A stretch of 6,713 nucleotides of DNA from Ruminococcaceae bacterium UBA1767 (GTDB taxonomy: Bacteria; Bacillota; Clostridia; Oscillospirales; Acutalibacteraceae), in the NCBI GenBank assembly GCA_002315505.1, contig DCGX01000007.1, positions 1 to 6,713 of the forward strand, written 5' to 3'. Position 1 is the first letter of the stretch; the number at the start of each line of letters is the position of its first letter. The notes under the pieces are model-generated. The model saw only the letters and a list, made by a program, of their open reading frames with translations, had not been told where the DNA came from and ran no database searches. Positions 1-5,259 of the stretch are shown in pieces. The position numbers and the translations under genes are program-made.

Positions 1-2
1 TG

Positions 3-482
3 TTGTCTGATTTTGAATATTATTGCGAAACACTTCCGGATGAATTAAGAGGAACTGCTGTATGCTCTCATGTTCCGTTTTTTAGAACCGAAATTGTAGA
101 TTATAAGCAGTTGCTTAAAGAATGTATGGATGAATCATATGCCACTGTTTCTCGAATTGATGCAAGATACTGTATTAATCAAGGATTTAAATATCTTAAT
201 CGTAACATTTCTGAATTTGAAAATATGACCGGCGATAATGAATTTTTCAGAAAGTTGTTTTGGTCTGTATATTTGCATATTTATAATTATGATGAAAGAC
301 AAAGATTTGATGAAATGTTCGAAAATGACAATCCGAAATATGGTGTTCTTGTAGAATGTTTTAAAGATATTATGTATAAATACCCTATAGGTATTGCACA
401 TCCATGGTATTACGATGATGTTGATTACTTACCCGCTTTTTTGGAAAAGTATGAAATTTTTCCTGAGCCAATAGATAAATAA
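3..482 (+). CDS. Unrecognised acidic protein, start uncertain
   Basis: I do not recognise this 159-residue product and assign no function. The frame is open from the left edge. The only start inside the window is a TTG at position 3, and the two bases before it (TG) could end an ATG codon cut off by the window, so the true start may be one codon or many codons further left. The product is soluble-looking, with no hydrophobic segment. It is strongly acidic (about 30 Asp/Glu against 17 Lys/Arg) and rich in Tyr, Phe and Trp, for instance around residues 83-97 and 135-146. The gene is clearly more AT-rich than the GH16 gene that follows (about 28% GC in one sampled stretch against about 45%), so it may have a different history. 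A terminator-like hairpin starts 12 bp after the stop. Small acidic orphans of this kind include immunity proteins, but nothing here proves that. Confidence 0.6.
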   Translation: MSDFEYYCETLPDELRGTAVCSHVPFFRTEIVDYKQLLKECMDESYATVSRIDARYCINQGFKYLNRNISEFENMTGDNEFFRKLFWSVYLHIYNYDERQRFDEMFENDNPKYGVLVECFKDIMYKYPIGIAHPWYYDDVDYLPAFLEKYEIFPEPIDK

Positions 483-493
483 TTATATTAAAT

Positions 494-534
494 GGAGCTG
501 TCGCAGATTGATTTTCTCAATTTGAGACAGCTCC
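494..534 (+). terminator. Hairpin after first gene, possible terminator
   Basis: GGAGCTGTC (494-502) pairs perfectly with GACAGCTCC (526-534). The stem continues inward past one G/A mismatch with 8 more pairs (504-511 with 517-524, one G-U) to a TTTTC loop. It sits 12 bp after the stop at 482, where a terminator is expected. However, the bases after it (TTATAAAT) are not a proper T-tract, so it may instead be a processed-RNA hairpin or a dispersed repeat. Confidence 0.6.
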
Positions 535-535
535 T

Positions 536-585
536 TATAAATCGGTAATTCTGAGGAGCAGAAAAATCTCAGCAATCGATTTATA
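536..585. repeat. Second imperfect hairpin beside the first
   Basis: TATAAATCG (536-544) pairs with CGATTTATA (577-585), 9 bp. Inside it, CTGAG (551-555) pairs with CTCAG (568-572), separated from the outer stem by an internal loop. It begins one base after the preceding hairpin ends, so the two form a tandem structure of about 90 bp. Its function is unknown; no T-tract follows. Confidence 0.4.
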
Positions 586-646
586 TACCCATCCAAAGTT
601 CCTGTCTAAAGTTGGTTTTTACGCTATTTTGATAAATATTACAATG

Positions 647-675
647 TTGACGGATAAAGAAAAATCTGCTAATAT
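647..675 (+). promoter_or_regulatory. Probable sigma-A promoter of the GH16 gene
   Basis: The -35 box is TTGACG (647-652, 5/6 to consensus) and the -10 box is TAATAT (670-675, 4/6), with an ideal 17-bp spacer. Transcription would start near 682, about 27 bp before the ATG at 709. An alternative -10, TACAAT (640-645), has only a poor -35 upstream and would give a longer leader that contains the whole 667-694 dyad. Confidence 0.55.
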
Positions 676-694
676 TTAGTTAGAAATATTAGCA
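667..694. promoter_or_regulatory. Perfect 11-bp dyad over -10/+1, possible operator
   Basis: TGCTAATATTT (667-677) and AAATATTAGCA (684-694) are perfect inverted repeats separated by 6 bp (AGTTAG). The left arm contains the proposed -10 box and the right arm covers the likely transcription start and touches the Shine-Dalgarno sequence. In DNA this is a classical repressor-operator position. If transcription began further upstream it could instead be a leader hairpin next to the ribosome binding site. Confidence 0.5.
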
Positions 695-699
695 GGAGG
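694..699 (+). promoter_or_regulatory. Strong RBS (AGGAGG) fixing the GH16 start
   Basis: AGGAGG lies 9 nt before the ATG at 709 and selects that start. It argues against ATG 811, which lacks an RBS, and against the out-of-frame ATG at 701, which is only one base after the motif. Confidence 0.85.
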
Positions 700-708
700 A
701 ATGAAATT

Positions 709-1626
709 ATGTTGGAAAATTTGATGGAGGCTCTGCATTTTGCGTGGAGACAAAAGCAGGCTGTTTACAAGGTTGGCGAAGGCTTCAAGTCTATTTTTGC
801 CGACGGCCTTATGCCGAAAAGAATTATTTCCTTTCTCATTGCTTTTATAAATATGTTCCTCGGAATTGCGGATGTCGGCACAATTCCAAACGGACAGAAG
901 CTCGATCTTACGGGATATAAGCTTGTTTTCTGTGACGAATTTGACGGCGATTCCGTTAACACCGATTTGTGGTACTACCGCGGATTGGGTACTCGCAGAG
1001 CAGGTTACACGGGCAAAGACCAGGTAAAGGTCGAAAACGGGAATCTTGTCATCACCGCAGAGTATCTTAAAAACGGATGCTACGGTGAAGGATGGTATTC
1101 GGGAAAGCTTGGTACTGTTGAAAAGTTCACAAAGGGATATTTTGAAATTCGTTGCAAATGTAATGACGGCGGTGAAATCTGGAGCGCATTCTGGACAATG
1201 CCGACAACGAACGATGCTGCATATATTCACGATATTTCAAAAGGCGGTGTCGGTGGTGTTGAGCTTGACATCTTTGAAGCACCGTTTGCGAATGACAAAA
1301 ATCTTCTGAGAAGAAATGCAATCACTCAAACAATTCACTGCAACGGTGGTGACGATGACGTTGAAAATCTTGACTCAAGATGCATCGGATATTATAACGG
1401 CAAAAATATTTACGCTGAGTATAATACATACGGACTTGAATGGACGGACGATGAGTATATTTTCTATATAAACGGCGTTGAAACAACAAGGTCGTCCTTC
1501 TCGGCAGGAGTGTGCGAAGTGCCCGAAGAAATAATTGTTTCGCTCGAGCTTCCCGATGAAATAACGTTTGACCACGACTACTCAACACAGTTCATTGTCG
1601 ACTATGTAAAAATCTGGCAGAAATAA
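709..1626 (+). CDS. Family 16 glycoside hydrolase (beta-glucanase type)
   Basis: This 305-residue protein is a complete GH16 enzyme, a family that cleaves internal beta-1,3 or beta-1,3/1,4 bonds in polysaccharides such as laminarin, lichenan or related galactans by a retaining mechanism. The signature ELDIFE is at residues 185-190: E185 is the expected nucleophile, D187 the helper and E190 the acid/base. Its ExDxxE spacing is that of the beta-bulge (laminarinase-like) branch. Other family features are LVFCDEFDG near 72-80, EIWSAFWTMP at 156-165, YGLEWTDDEYIFYING at 241-256 and the last strand FIVDYVKIWQK at 295-305. There is no added binding module. Residues 35-54 (Met-Pro-Lys-Arg, a hydrophobic stretch, then Gly-Ile-Ala) look like a signal peptide, but the RBS-supported start puts 34 residues in front of it, so the protein may be membrane-anchored. 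It contains seven cysteines. Substrate cannot be read from sequence alone. Confidence 0.93.
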   Translation: MLENLMEALHFAWRQKQAVYKVGEGFKSIFADGLMPKRIISFLIAFINMFLGIADVGTIPNGQKLDLTGYKLVFCDEFDGDSVNTDLWYYRGLGTRRAGYTGKDQVKVENGNLVITAEYLKNGCYGEGWYSGKLGTVEKFTKGYFEIRCKCNDGGEIWSAFWTMPTTNDAAYIHDISKGGVGGVELDIFEAPFANDKNLLRRNAITQTIHCNGGDDDVENLDSRCIGYYNGKNIYAEYNTYGLEWTDDEYIFYINGVETTRSSFSAGVCEVPEEIIVSLELPDEITFDHDYSTQFIVDYVKIWQK

Positions 1627-1627
1627 T

Positions 1628-1663
1628 AAAAACGGTGTCACAATTAAGTGTGACACCGTTTTT
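1628..1663. terminator. Bidirectional terminator between convergent genes
   Basis: AAAAACGGTGTCACA (1628-1642) and TGTGACACCGTTTTT (1649-1663) form a perfect 15-bp stem with a 6-nt loop (ATTAAG). The A/T ends give a T-tract on either strand. It starts one base after the GH16 stop, and its right foot overlaps the stop codon of the minus-strand hydrolase, so it serves both genes. Confidence 0.9.
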
Positions 1664-2471
1664 ATTTCCAGAGGTCTGATATAGCTTTAACAGACAAATC
1701 TTGTTGCTCGTCTGCGGTGATGGTCGCAATTCCGTCACCCTTTTGTGCACCGTAGTTTCCGAACTGTGCATGGTTACCGCCTTCAATAACAAATTCCTTT
1801 GCGTTTCCAGACCAATTTACTTTGTCATTTTCGTATTCCTTAATGTTTAGGCATCCGTCTTCGGTACCGTAAATTGAAAGAAGCTGAATTCCATTATTTA
1901 ACTTGCTCGTAGGATAAGATGCAAACAAAACAAGTCCGTCAATTTTATCGGAGTGTTCATTTGAGTAGTTTGATGCTACAAGTCCGCCCATCGAATGTCC
2001 CGACATAATCCATGTTTCGTAGCTGTAATTTTCTGTGAATTTGTCTGCCGAATTTTGACCGAACATAGCAAAATTGAAAGGCATATCGGCAAGGAAACAA
2101 TCAATTCCGTTTTCGGCGAGCTTCATCATCAGGTTTGAGTATGCTTTACATTCAACCTTAGCACCGGGATAAAAAATCAAAGCCTTGTCAGTTCCGGGAC
2201 CGTCGAAGAAATATCCGCCGTCTATTTTTTGCGTTTTTACAATTTCATTACGGCTCATCGCCTCGGTAACATCCTTGTCCGAGTGATAATAAATACTCAT
2301 ATAGCCTAATGTTGTGAGCAACATTACCAAAATGCCGAAAAGAATCGTCAAAAGAAAAATTTTCTTGCCCTTTTTAGGCTTAGTCGACTTTCTTGTCAGA
2401 ATTTTTGCAAACAAAAACCCAAGACCAAAGCATACAAGCAATGCAACAGCACAAATCAAAATATATTTCAT
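1662..2471 (-). CDS. Membrane-anchored alpha/beta hydrolase
   Basis: The 269-residue product has an alpha/beta hydrolase domain (Abhydrolase_5-like). The nucleophile elbow GHSMGG is at 158-163 with S160; the likely acid is D205 in YGTEDG and the likely base H234 in GGNH. The pattern fits a serine esterase, lipase or acyl-hydrolase; the substrate is unknown. Two hydrophobic segments (about 3-23 and 38-60) flank a Lys/Arg-rich loop (about 24-37). By the positive-inside rule the loop is cytoplasmic and the catalytic domain lies outside the membrane. The start is supported by GAGGT (2478-2482 on the complement) 6 nt before the ATG and by a good promoter. It is transcribed alone, facing the GH16 gene and sharing its terminator. 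A role in removing acyl groups from glycans is conceivable from the neighbours but not shown. Confidence 0.85.
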   Translation of the reverse strand: MKYILICAVALLVCFGLGFLFAKILTRKSTKPKKGKKIFLLTILFGILVMLLTTLGYMSIYYHSDKDVTEAMSRNEIVKTQKIDGGYFFDGPGTDKALIFYPGAKVECKAYSNLMMKLAENGIDCFLADMPFNFAMFGQNSADKFTENYSYETWIMSGHSMGGLVASNYSNEHSDKIDGLVLFASYPTSKLNNGIQLLSIYGTEDGCLNIKEYENDKVNWSGNAKEFVIEGGNHAQFGNYGAQKGDGIATITADEQQDLSVKAISDLWK

Positions 2472-2500
2472 AAAAATACCTCACTTCATTTTCTGCTAAA

Positions 2501-2529
2501 AGTATAGTACATCTTGTGAGAAAAAGCAA
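2501..2529 (-). promoter_or_regulatory. Promoter of the alpha/beta hydrolase gene
   Basis: Read on the minus strand, the -35 is TTGCTT (complement of 2524-2529) and the -10 is TATACT (complement of 2501-2506), with a 17-bp spacer. It lies about 30 bp upstream of the ATG at 2471. This is one of the clearest promoters in the window. Confidence 0.65.
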
Positions 2530-2564
2530 ATGTGGGTAAGGTGTTTTAAAACATAATTCTTTGA

Positions 2565-2808
2565 AGTAAGATAGCCAATTCTGTCTTCTGTCATTGTTGC
2601 TTGTATGAAATAATTTTCAAAATCAAAAATGCTCTTGATGAAATTGATATTGACAAATATAGGAACAGTATGCTACCTTTAATAAAAAAGACAATAAGGT
2701 GCTGGCGGAAATATTATTAAACGAGGCGATATTGCTCTTCAAATAAGCGAATTATGTTTTGCCGGCATAAAAAAACAGATATATCAGAATATTAAGACGG
2801 GATGTTTT
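2565..2808 (+). pseudogene. Possible decayed coding remnant in a 337-bp gap
   Basis: The gap 2472-2808 contains no intact gene. Its left part holds the hydrolase promoter. The rest has protein-like stretches in two frames. One runs from 2565 to the stop at 2718-2720 and includes NALDEIDIDKYRNSML. The other runs from after a stop at 2695-2697 into the TfoX frame and includes KRGDIALQISELCFAGIKKQ, with no ATG, GTG or TTG before 2809. Together they resemble one gene broken by frameshifts. I do not recognise the family, and chance open frames in AT-rich DNA remain possible. Confidence 0.25.
2650..2679 (+). promoter_or_regulatory. Possible promoter for TfoX-like/GNAT pair
   Basis: A perfect -35 TTGACA (2650-2655) is followed after 18 bp by TACCTT (2674-2679), a weak -10 (3/6) preceded by an extended TG (2671-2672). 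The leader would be about 120 nt. Only the -35 is convincing. Confidence 0.3.
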
Positions 2809-3126
2809 ATGGCTTCAAGTAAAACATATTTAGATTATATTTTAGAACAATTATCCGACTTGGATGAAATATCCTATAAAGCGATGATGGGAGAATACAT
2901 TATTTATTATCGCAGTAAAATCGTCGGTGGGATTTATGATGACAGGTTTCTTGTGAAGCCTGTAAAATCGGCAATCAGACTAATGCCGAGCGCTCAGTTT
3001 GAATTGCCATACGAGGGTGCAAAAGAAATGCTGTTAGTTGATGATATAGATAATAAAGAATTTTTAGCAGAATTATTTGATGCAATGTATGAAGAATTAC
3101 CTTTGCCGAAAATAAAGAAAAAATAA
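2809..3126 (+). CDS. TfoX N-terminal-domain protein
   Basis: The 105-residue product consists of a single TfoX/Sxy N-terminal domain. Typical features are an N-terminal helix (YLDYILEQLSDL, 8-19), the strand block RAMMGEY-like KAMMGEYIIYYRSKIVGGIYDD (residues 24-45), the segment RFLVKPVKSA (46-55) and an acidic C-terminal helix (83-97). In proteobacteria this domain is part of the competence regulator TfoX/Sxy, but the stand-alone Firmicutes form has no established role. A competence function should not be assumed. ATG 2809 is the only usable start after the upstream stop at 2695-2697; its RBS is weak (GACGGGA, about 2796-2802). The GNAT gene follows 30 bp later, so the two are probably co-transcribed. 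The C-terminus ends in a lysine-rich tail (KIKKK). Confidence 0.85.
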   Translation: MASSKTYLDYILEQLSDLDEISYKAMMGEYIIYYRSKIVGGIYDDRFLVKPVKSAIRLMPSAQFELPYEGAKEMLLVDDIDNKEFLAELFDAMYEELPLPKIKKK

Positions 3127-3156
3127 TATAAAATCAAAATTCGTCGGAGCGATATA

Positions 3157-3591
3157 ATGGATATTAAAGAAATAAAAAAACTTCATTGGTTATTGACTTA
3201 CGATGCGTATGAGATATATAAACAATGTATGTATAAGGTGACTTTTTCTGAGTATACAGATGAAATCAAAAGAATATCGAAAATTTCCGATTACCATATT
3301 TTTATATGTGCAGAATCGGGAGAAAATATAGGAATAATTATTCTCGAGTCATTGTCAAACGAAACCGCTGAAATATCAGGTATTGCAGTTAAAAAAGAGC
3401 TTCAAAAAAACGGTATCGGAAAATATATGGTTGTTTCATCTGCCCGCAGTCTTAATGTAACGACTGTTTTTGCCGAAACCGATAATGAAACTGTCGGATT
3501 TTATGAGCATACAGGCTTTACTATAGAACCTTTTGTCCGACATTTCAGCGATGGTAATGCTGTAAGATACCGGTGTCAGCTTTCAATCTGA
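3157..3591 (+). CDS. GNAT-family N-acetyltransferase
   Basis: The 144-residue protein is a small GNAT acetyltransferase, which moves an acetyl group from acetyl-CoA to an amine on a small molecule or protein. The acetyl-CoA pyrophosphate loop of motif A is QKNGIGK at 83-89, preceded by the strand EISGIAVKKEL (72-82). Motif B is visible as ETDNETVGFYEHTGF at 107-121, a very common form in Firmicutes GNATs of unknown substrate. Length is normal for a one-domain member and there is no export signal. GGAG (3146-3149) lies 7 nt before the ATG. It follows the TfoX-like gene by 30 bp, probably in one operon. No terminator hairpin with a T-tract is visible after it. The substrate cannot be inferred. 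Confidence 0.88.
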   Translation: MDIKEIKKLHWLLTYDAYEIYKQCMYKVTFSEYTDEIKRISKISDYHIFICAESGENIGIIILESLSNETAEISGIAVKKELQKNGIGKYMVVSSARSLNVTTVFAETDNETVGFYEHTGFTIEPFVRHFSDGNAVRYRCQLSI

Positions 3592-3711
3592 AATAATGCA
3601 ATATTGAGGCATGAAAGCACTGTTCAAAAGGTGAGCAATTGTACGGGTTATATCAATACAATTAAACTATTCCTGCTCTTGTTTATTTGGAAGTCAGGCT
3701 AAATATATAAT

Positions 3712-3732
3712 AATTACAAATTCCTTGTAATT
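3712..3732. promoter_or_regulatory. 8-bp dyad overlapping the propeller-gene -35
   Basis: AATTACAA (3712-3719) and TTGTAATT (3725-3732) are perfect inverted repeats with a 5-bp centre (ATTCC). The right arm contains the proposed -35 box, so it could be a regulator binding site. It is AT-rich, so chance is a real alternative. Confidence 0.35.
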
Positions 3733-3753
3733 TAAAATTTTTTGTGGTATTCT
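3725..3753 (+). promoter_or_regulatory. Probable promoter of the propeller gene
   Basis: The -35 is TTGTAA (3725-3730, 4/6) and the -10 is TATTCT (3748-3753, 4/6) with a 17-bp spacer and an extended TGG just before the -10. Transcription would start near 3760, about 25 bp before the ATG at 3785. A perfect TATAAT at 3706-3711 has no suitable -35. Confidence 0.45.
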
Positions 3754-3771
3754 TGAAAAAATTATTAGCTT

Positions 3772-3776
3772 AAGGA
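3772..3776 (+). promoter_or_regulatory. RBS (AAGGA) choosing start 3785
   Basis: AAGGA ends on the first base of the in-frame ATG at 3776, leaving no spacing for that start. It is 8 nt from the in-frame ATG at 3785, which is therefore preferred. Confidence 0.75.
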
Positions 3777-3784
3777 TGATTTTA

Positions 3785-5185
3785 ATGAACGCAATTATAA
3801 GTTGGTTAGTTATTCTCTGCTGTTCCGTCAGTTTTTTGTCGGGACTTGTGCCAAAAAATAACACTGCTTTTACTCCGATGAATGAGAGAGAATACTATGA
3901 CGGAGATATTGTAGCAGAAAATACAGATGGTAAATATATCAACCTTAATGCAATTGACGAAGGAAGCGAGATTTATACCCCGACACAGAACAAAGGCGGA
4001 TACAGATATGGCCCGACAGTATTCTCAAATGCCGACGGAAGTATTGATATATTTTTTGCGGCTTCAGGTTTGCTCGGTCGTTGGGATTTTATCAATTACA
4101 GACATTCGCCCGACGGCGGAAAAACCTGGACAGACGAGAAGAAAGTTCTTGAGCCTACGGCAGATTCTCCTGATTTTTATTCCTGCTGTGACCCGGGAGT
4201 AGTTAAAATAGGTGCATACTGGTACATAGGTTACACATCAACCACAGATTCAAGAGGATTATTTAATCATCTTTTTGTTGCAAGAAGCAAAAATATTGAC
4301 GGTCCGTATGAAAAATGGAACGGGAACAGCTGGGGAGGAGACCCTGCACCCATTGTCACATCTAACGGTGATAAGGATGAATGGGGAATCGGCGAGCCGA
4401 GCTTTATTGTAAAAGAAGATAAACTATATCTTTACTATACACACAAAGACACAGCGAATGAAACAAGACTCTGCATTGCTGATGCGAATGACGAGAATTG
4501 GCCGAAAACTCTTGAATATAAGGGTGCGGTAATATCTTATCCTGATATGAGTAGTGACTCTGCCGATGTAAAATATATAGACGATTACGGAAAGTTTATT
4601 GCCGTGTGCACTGCTTCAAGATTCAGTGAAAACAGTTATATTGATATTTTTGTTTCAGATGATGGCTTGCATTTCTCGGAATCGTGCATGGTCAGAAAAA
4701 ATATAGCCGCCTGTTGCCATAACTGTGGTATTTCATCAAGAACAAACGGGCATATCCGAATGTCTGATAAAAAATATCTTTGCTATGCGTATGGCTCAAC
4801 CTGGGCAAACTGGGCAACAAGACTTAATGAAATAACGCTCACACTTTGTGATGAGCCGGATTTTTCGGATAATTCTGTGAAAAGTAAGGACATACCCGTA
4901 AAAGGGATTCCGCAGGCATCAATCAAAGGCTTTACGGGAATTATATGTGAAGATGATTTGTACGAATGCAAAATCGGAGAACGAAAAACAATCAAAACAT
5001 ATTGTATTTCGGCAAATTCAACCTATCATCAAAAGGTTGATATTGGTATAAAATTCAGCGATTATGATGCAAGCATAATTAAAATAAAAGGCAAAAAAAT
5101 AGTTCCGGTTTCAGAGGGCATCACATCTGTAACGGTTGAATGGAATGGTTATAAAACAGAAATCAAAGTTAAAGTATCTGCGTAA
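3785..5185 (+). CDS. Exported GH43-like beta-propeller protein with Ig-like tail
   Basis: Counting from ATG 3785 the product has 466 residues. Residues 4-20 are hydrophobic and suggest export, although no Lys/Arg precedes them, so it may remain anchored. Residues 70 to about 370 look like a five-bladed propeller of the GH43/GH32/GH117/GH130 superfamily, whose members cleave sugars from glycans. Blade-like units include RYGPTVF (74-80), an Asp-box SPDGGKTW (108-115), CDPGVVKIGAYWYIGYTST (135-153), WGIGEPSFIVKEDKLYLYYT (200-219) and SDDGLHF (291-297). D136 and E204 sit where superfamily members often carry acidic catalytic residues, but the usual first-blade Asp appears as RYGP. Activity and substrate are therefore unproven. 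The C-terminal 60 residues (about 405-466) resemble a bacterial Ig-like (Big_2) domain. It has 15 cysteines, including CC at 134-135 and CCHNC at 310-314. The gene has its own promoter and a strong terminator. Confidence 0.75.
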   Translation: MNAIISWLVILCCSVSFLSGLVPKNNTAFTPMNEREYYDGDIVAENTDGKYINLNAIDEGSEIYTPTQNKGGYRYGPTVFSNADGSIDIFFAASGLLGRWDFINYRHSPDGGKTWTDEKKVLEPTADSPDFYSCCDPGVVKIGAYWYIGYTSTTDSRGLFNHLFVARSKNIDGPYEKWNGNSWGGDPAPIVTSNGDKDEWGIGEPSFIVKEDKLYLYYTHKDTANETRLCIADANDENWPKTLEYKGAVISYPDMSSDSADVKYIDDYGKFIAVCTASRFSENSYIDIFVSDDGLHFSESCMVRKNIAACCHNCGISSRTNGHIRMSDKKYLCYAYGSTWANWATRLNEITLTLCDEPDFSDNSVKSKDIPVKGIPQASIKGFTGIICEDDLYECKIGERKTIKTYCISANSTYHQKVDIGIKFSDYDASIIKIKGKKIVPVSEGITSVTVEWNGYKTEIKVKVSA

Positions 5186-5219
5186 AAAAATCGTACACTG
5201 TCTTGGTGTACGATTTTTT
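5185..5219. terminator. Bidirectional terminator after propeller gene
   Basis: AAAAAATCGTACAC (5185-5198) and GTGTACGATTTTTT (5206-5219) form a perfect 14-bp stem with a 7-nt loop. The T-run ends the plus-strand gene and the A-run gives a T-tract on the minus strand. The stem begins at the last base of the stop codon; the minus-strand gene ends 40 bp to the right. Confidence 0.9.
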
Positions 5220-5259
5220 GATATATTTATACGTGGAAACAACTCCGGTTATACAGGGC

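Noticed and set aside
676..1230. 184-residue minus-strand open frame
   Set aside because: It lies opposite the GH16 gene, whose catalytic motif and RBS are clear, and its translation shows no family features. It is an antisense shadow.
2809..3591. Competence regulon reading of the TfoX-like gene
   Set aside because: Only the N-terminal domain is present, the regulatory role is known from proteobacteria, and no competence genes are nearby.
3637..3663. Inverted repeat AATTGTA/TACAATT after the GNAT gene as a terminator
   Set aside because: The stem is only 7 AT-rich pairs with a 13-nt loop and no T-tract follows.
3706..3711. Consensus TATAAT as a promoter -10
   Set aside because: No acceptable -35 occurs 16-18 bp upstream (TTGTTT is 21 bp away). 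The 3725-3753 pair is better spaced.
3776..3784. Alternative ATG at 3776 for the propeller gene
   Set aside because: The AAGGA ribosome binding site overlaps this codon, so only ATG 3785 has workable spacing.
3806..3829. Lipoprotein lipobox around the CC pair in the propeller N-terminus
   Set aside because: The residue before the first Cys is Leu and before the second is Cys, not the Gly/Ala/Ser a lipobox needs.
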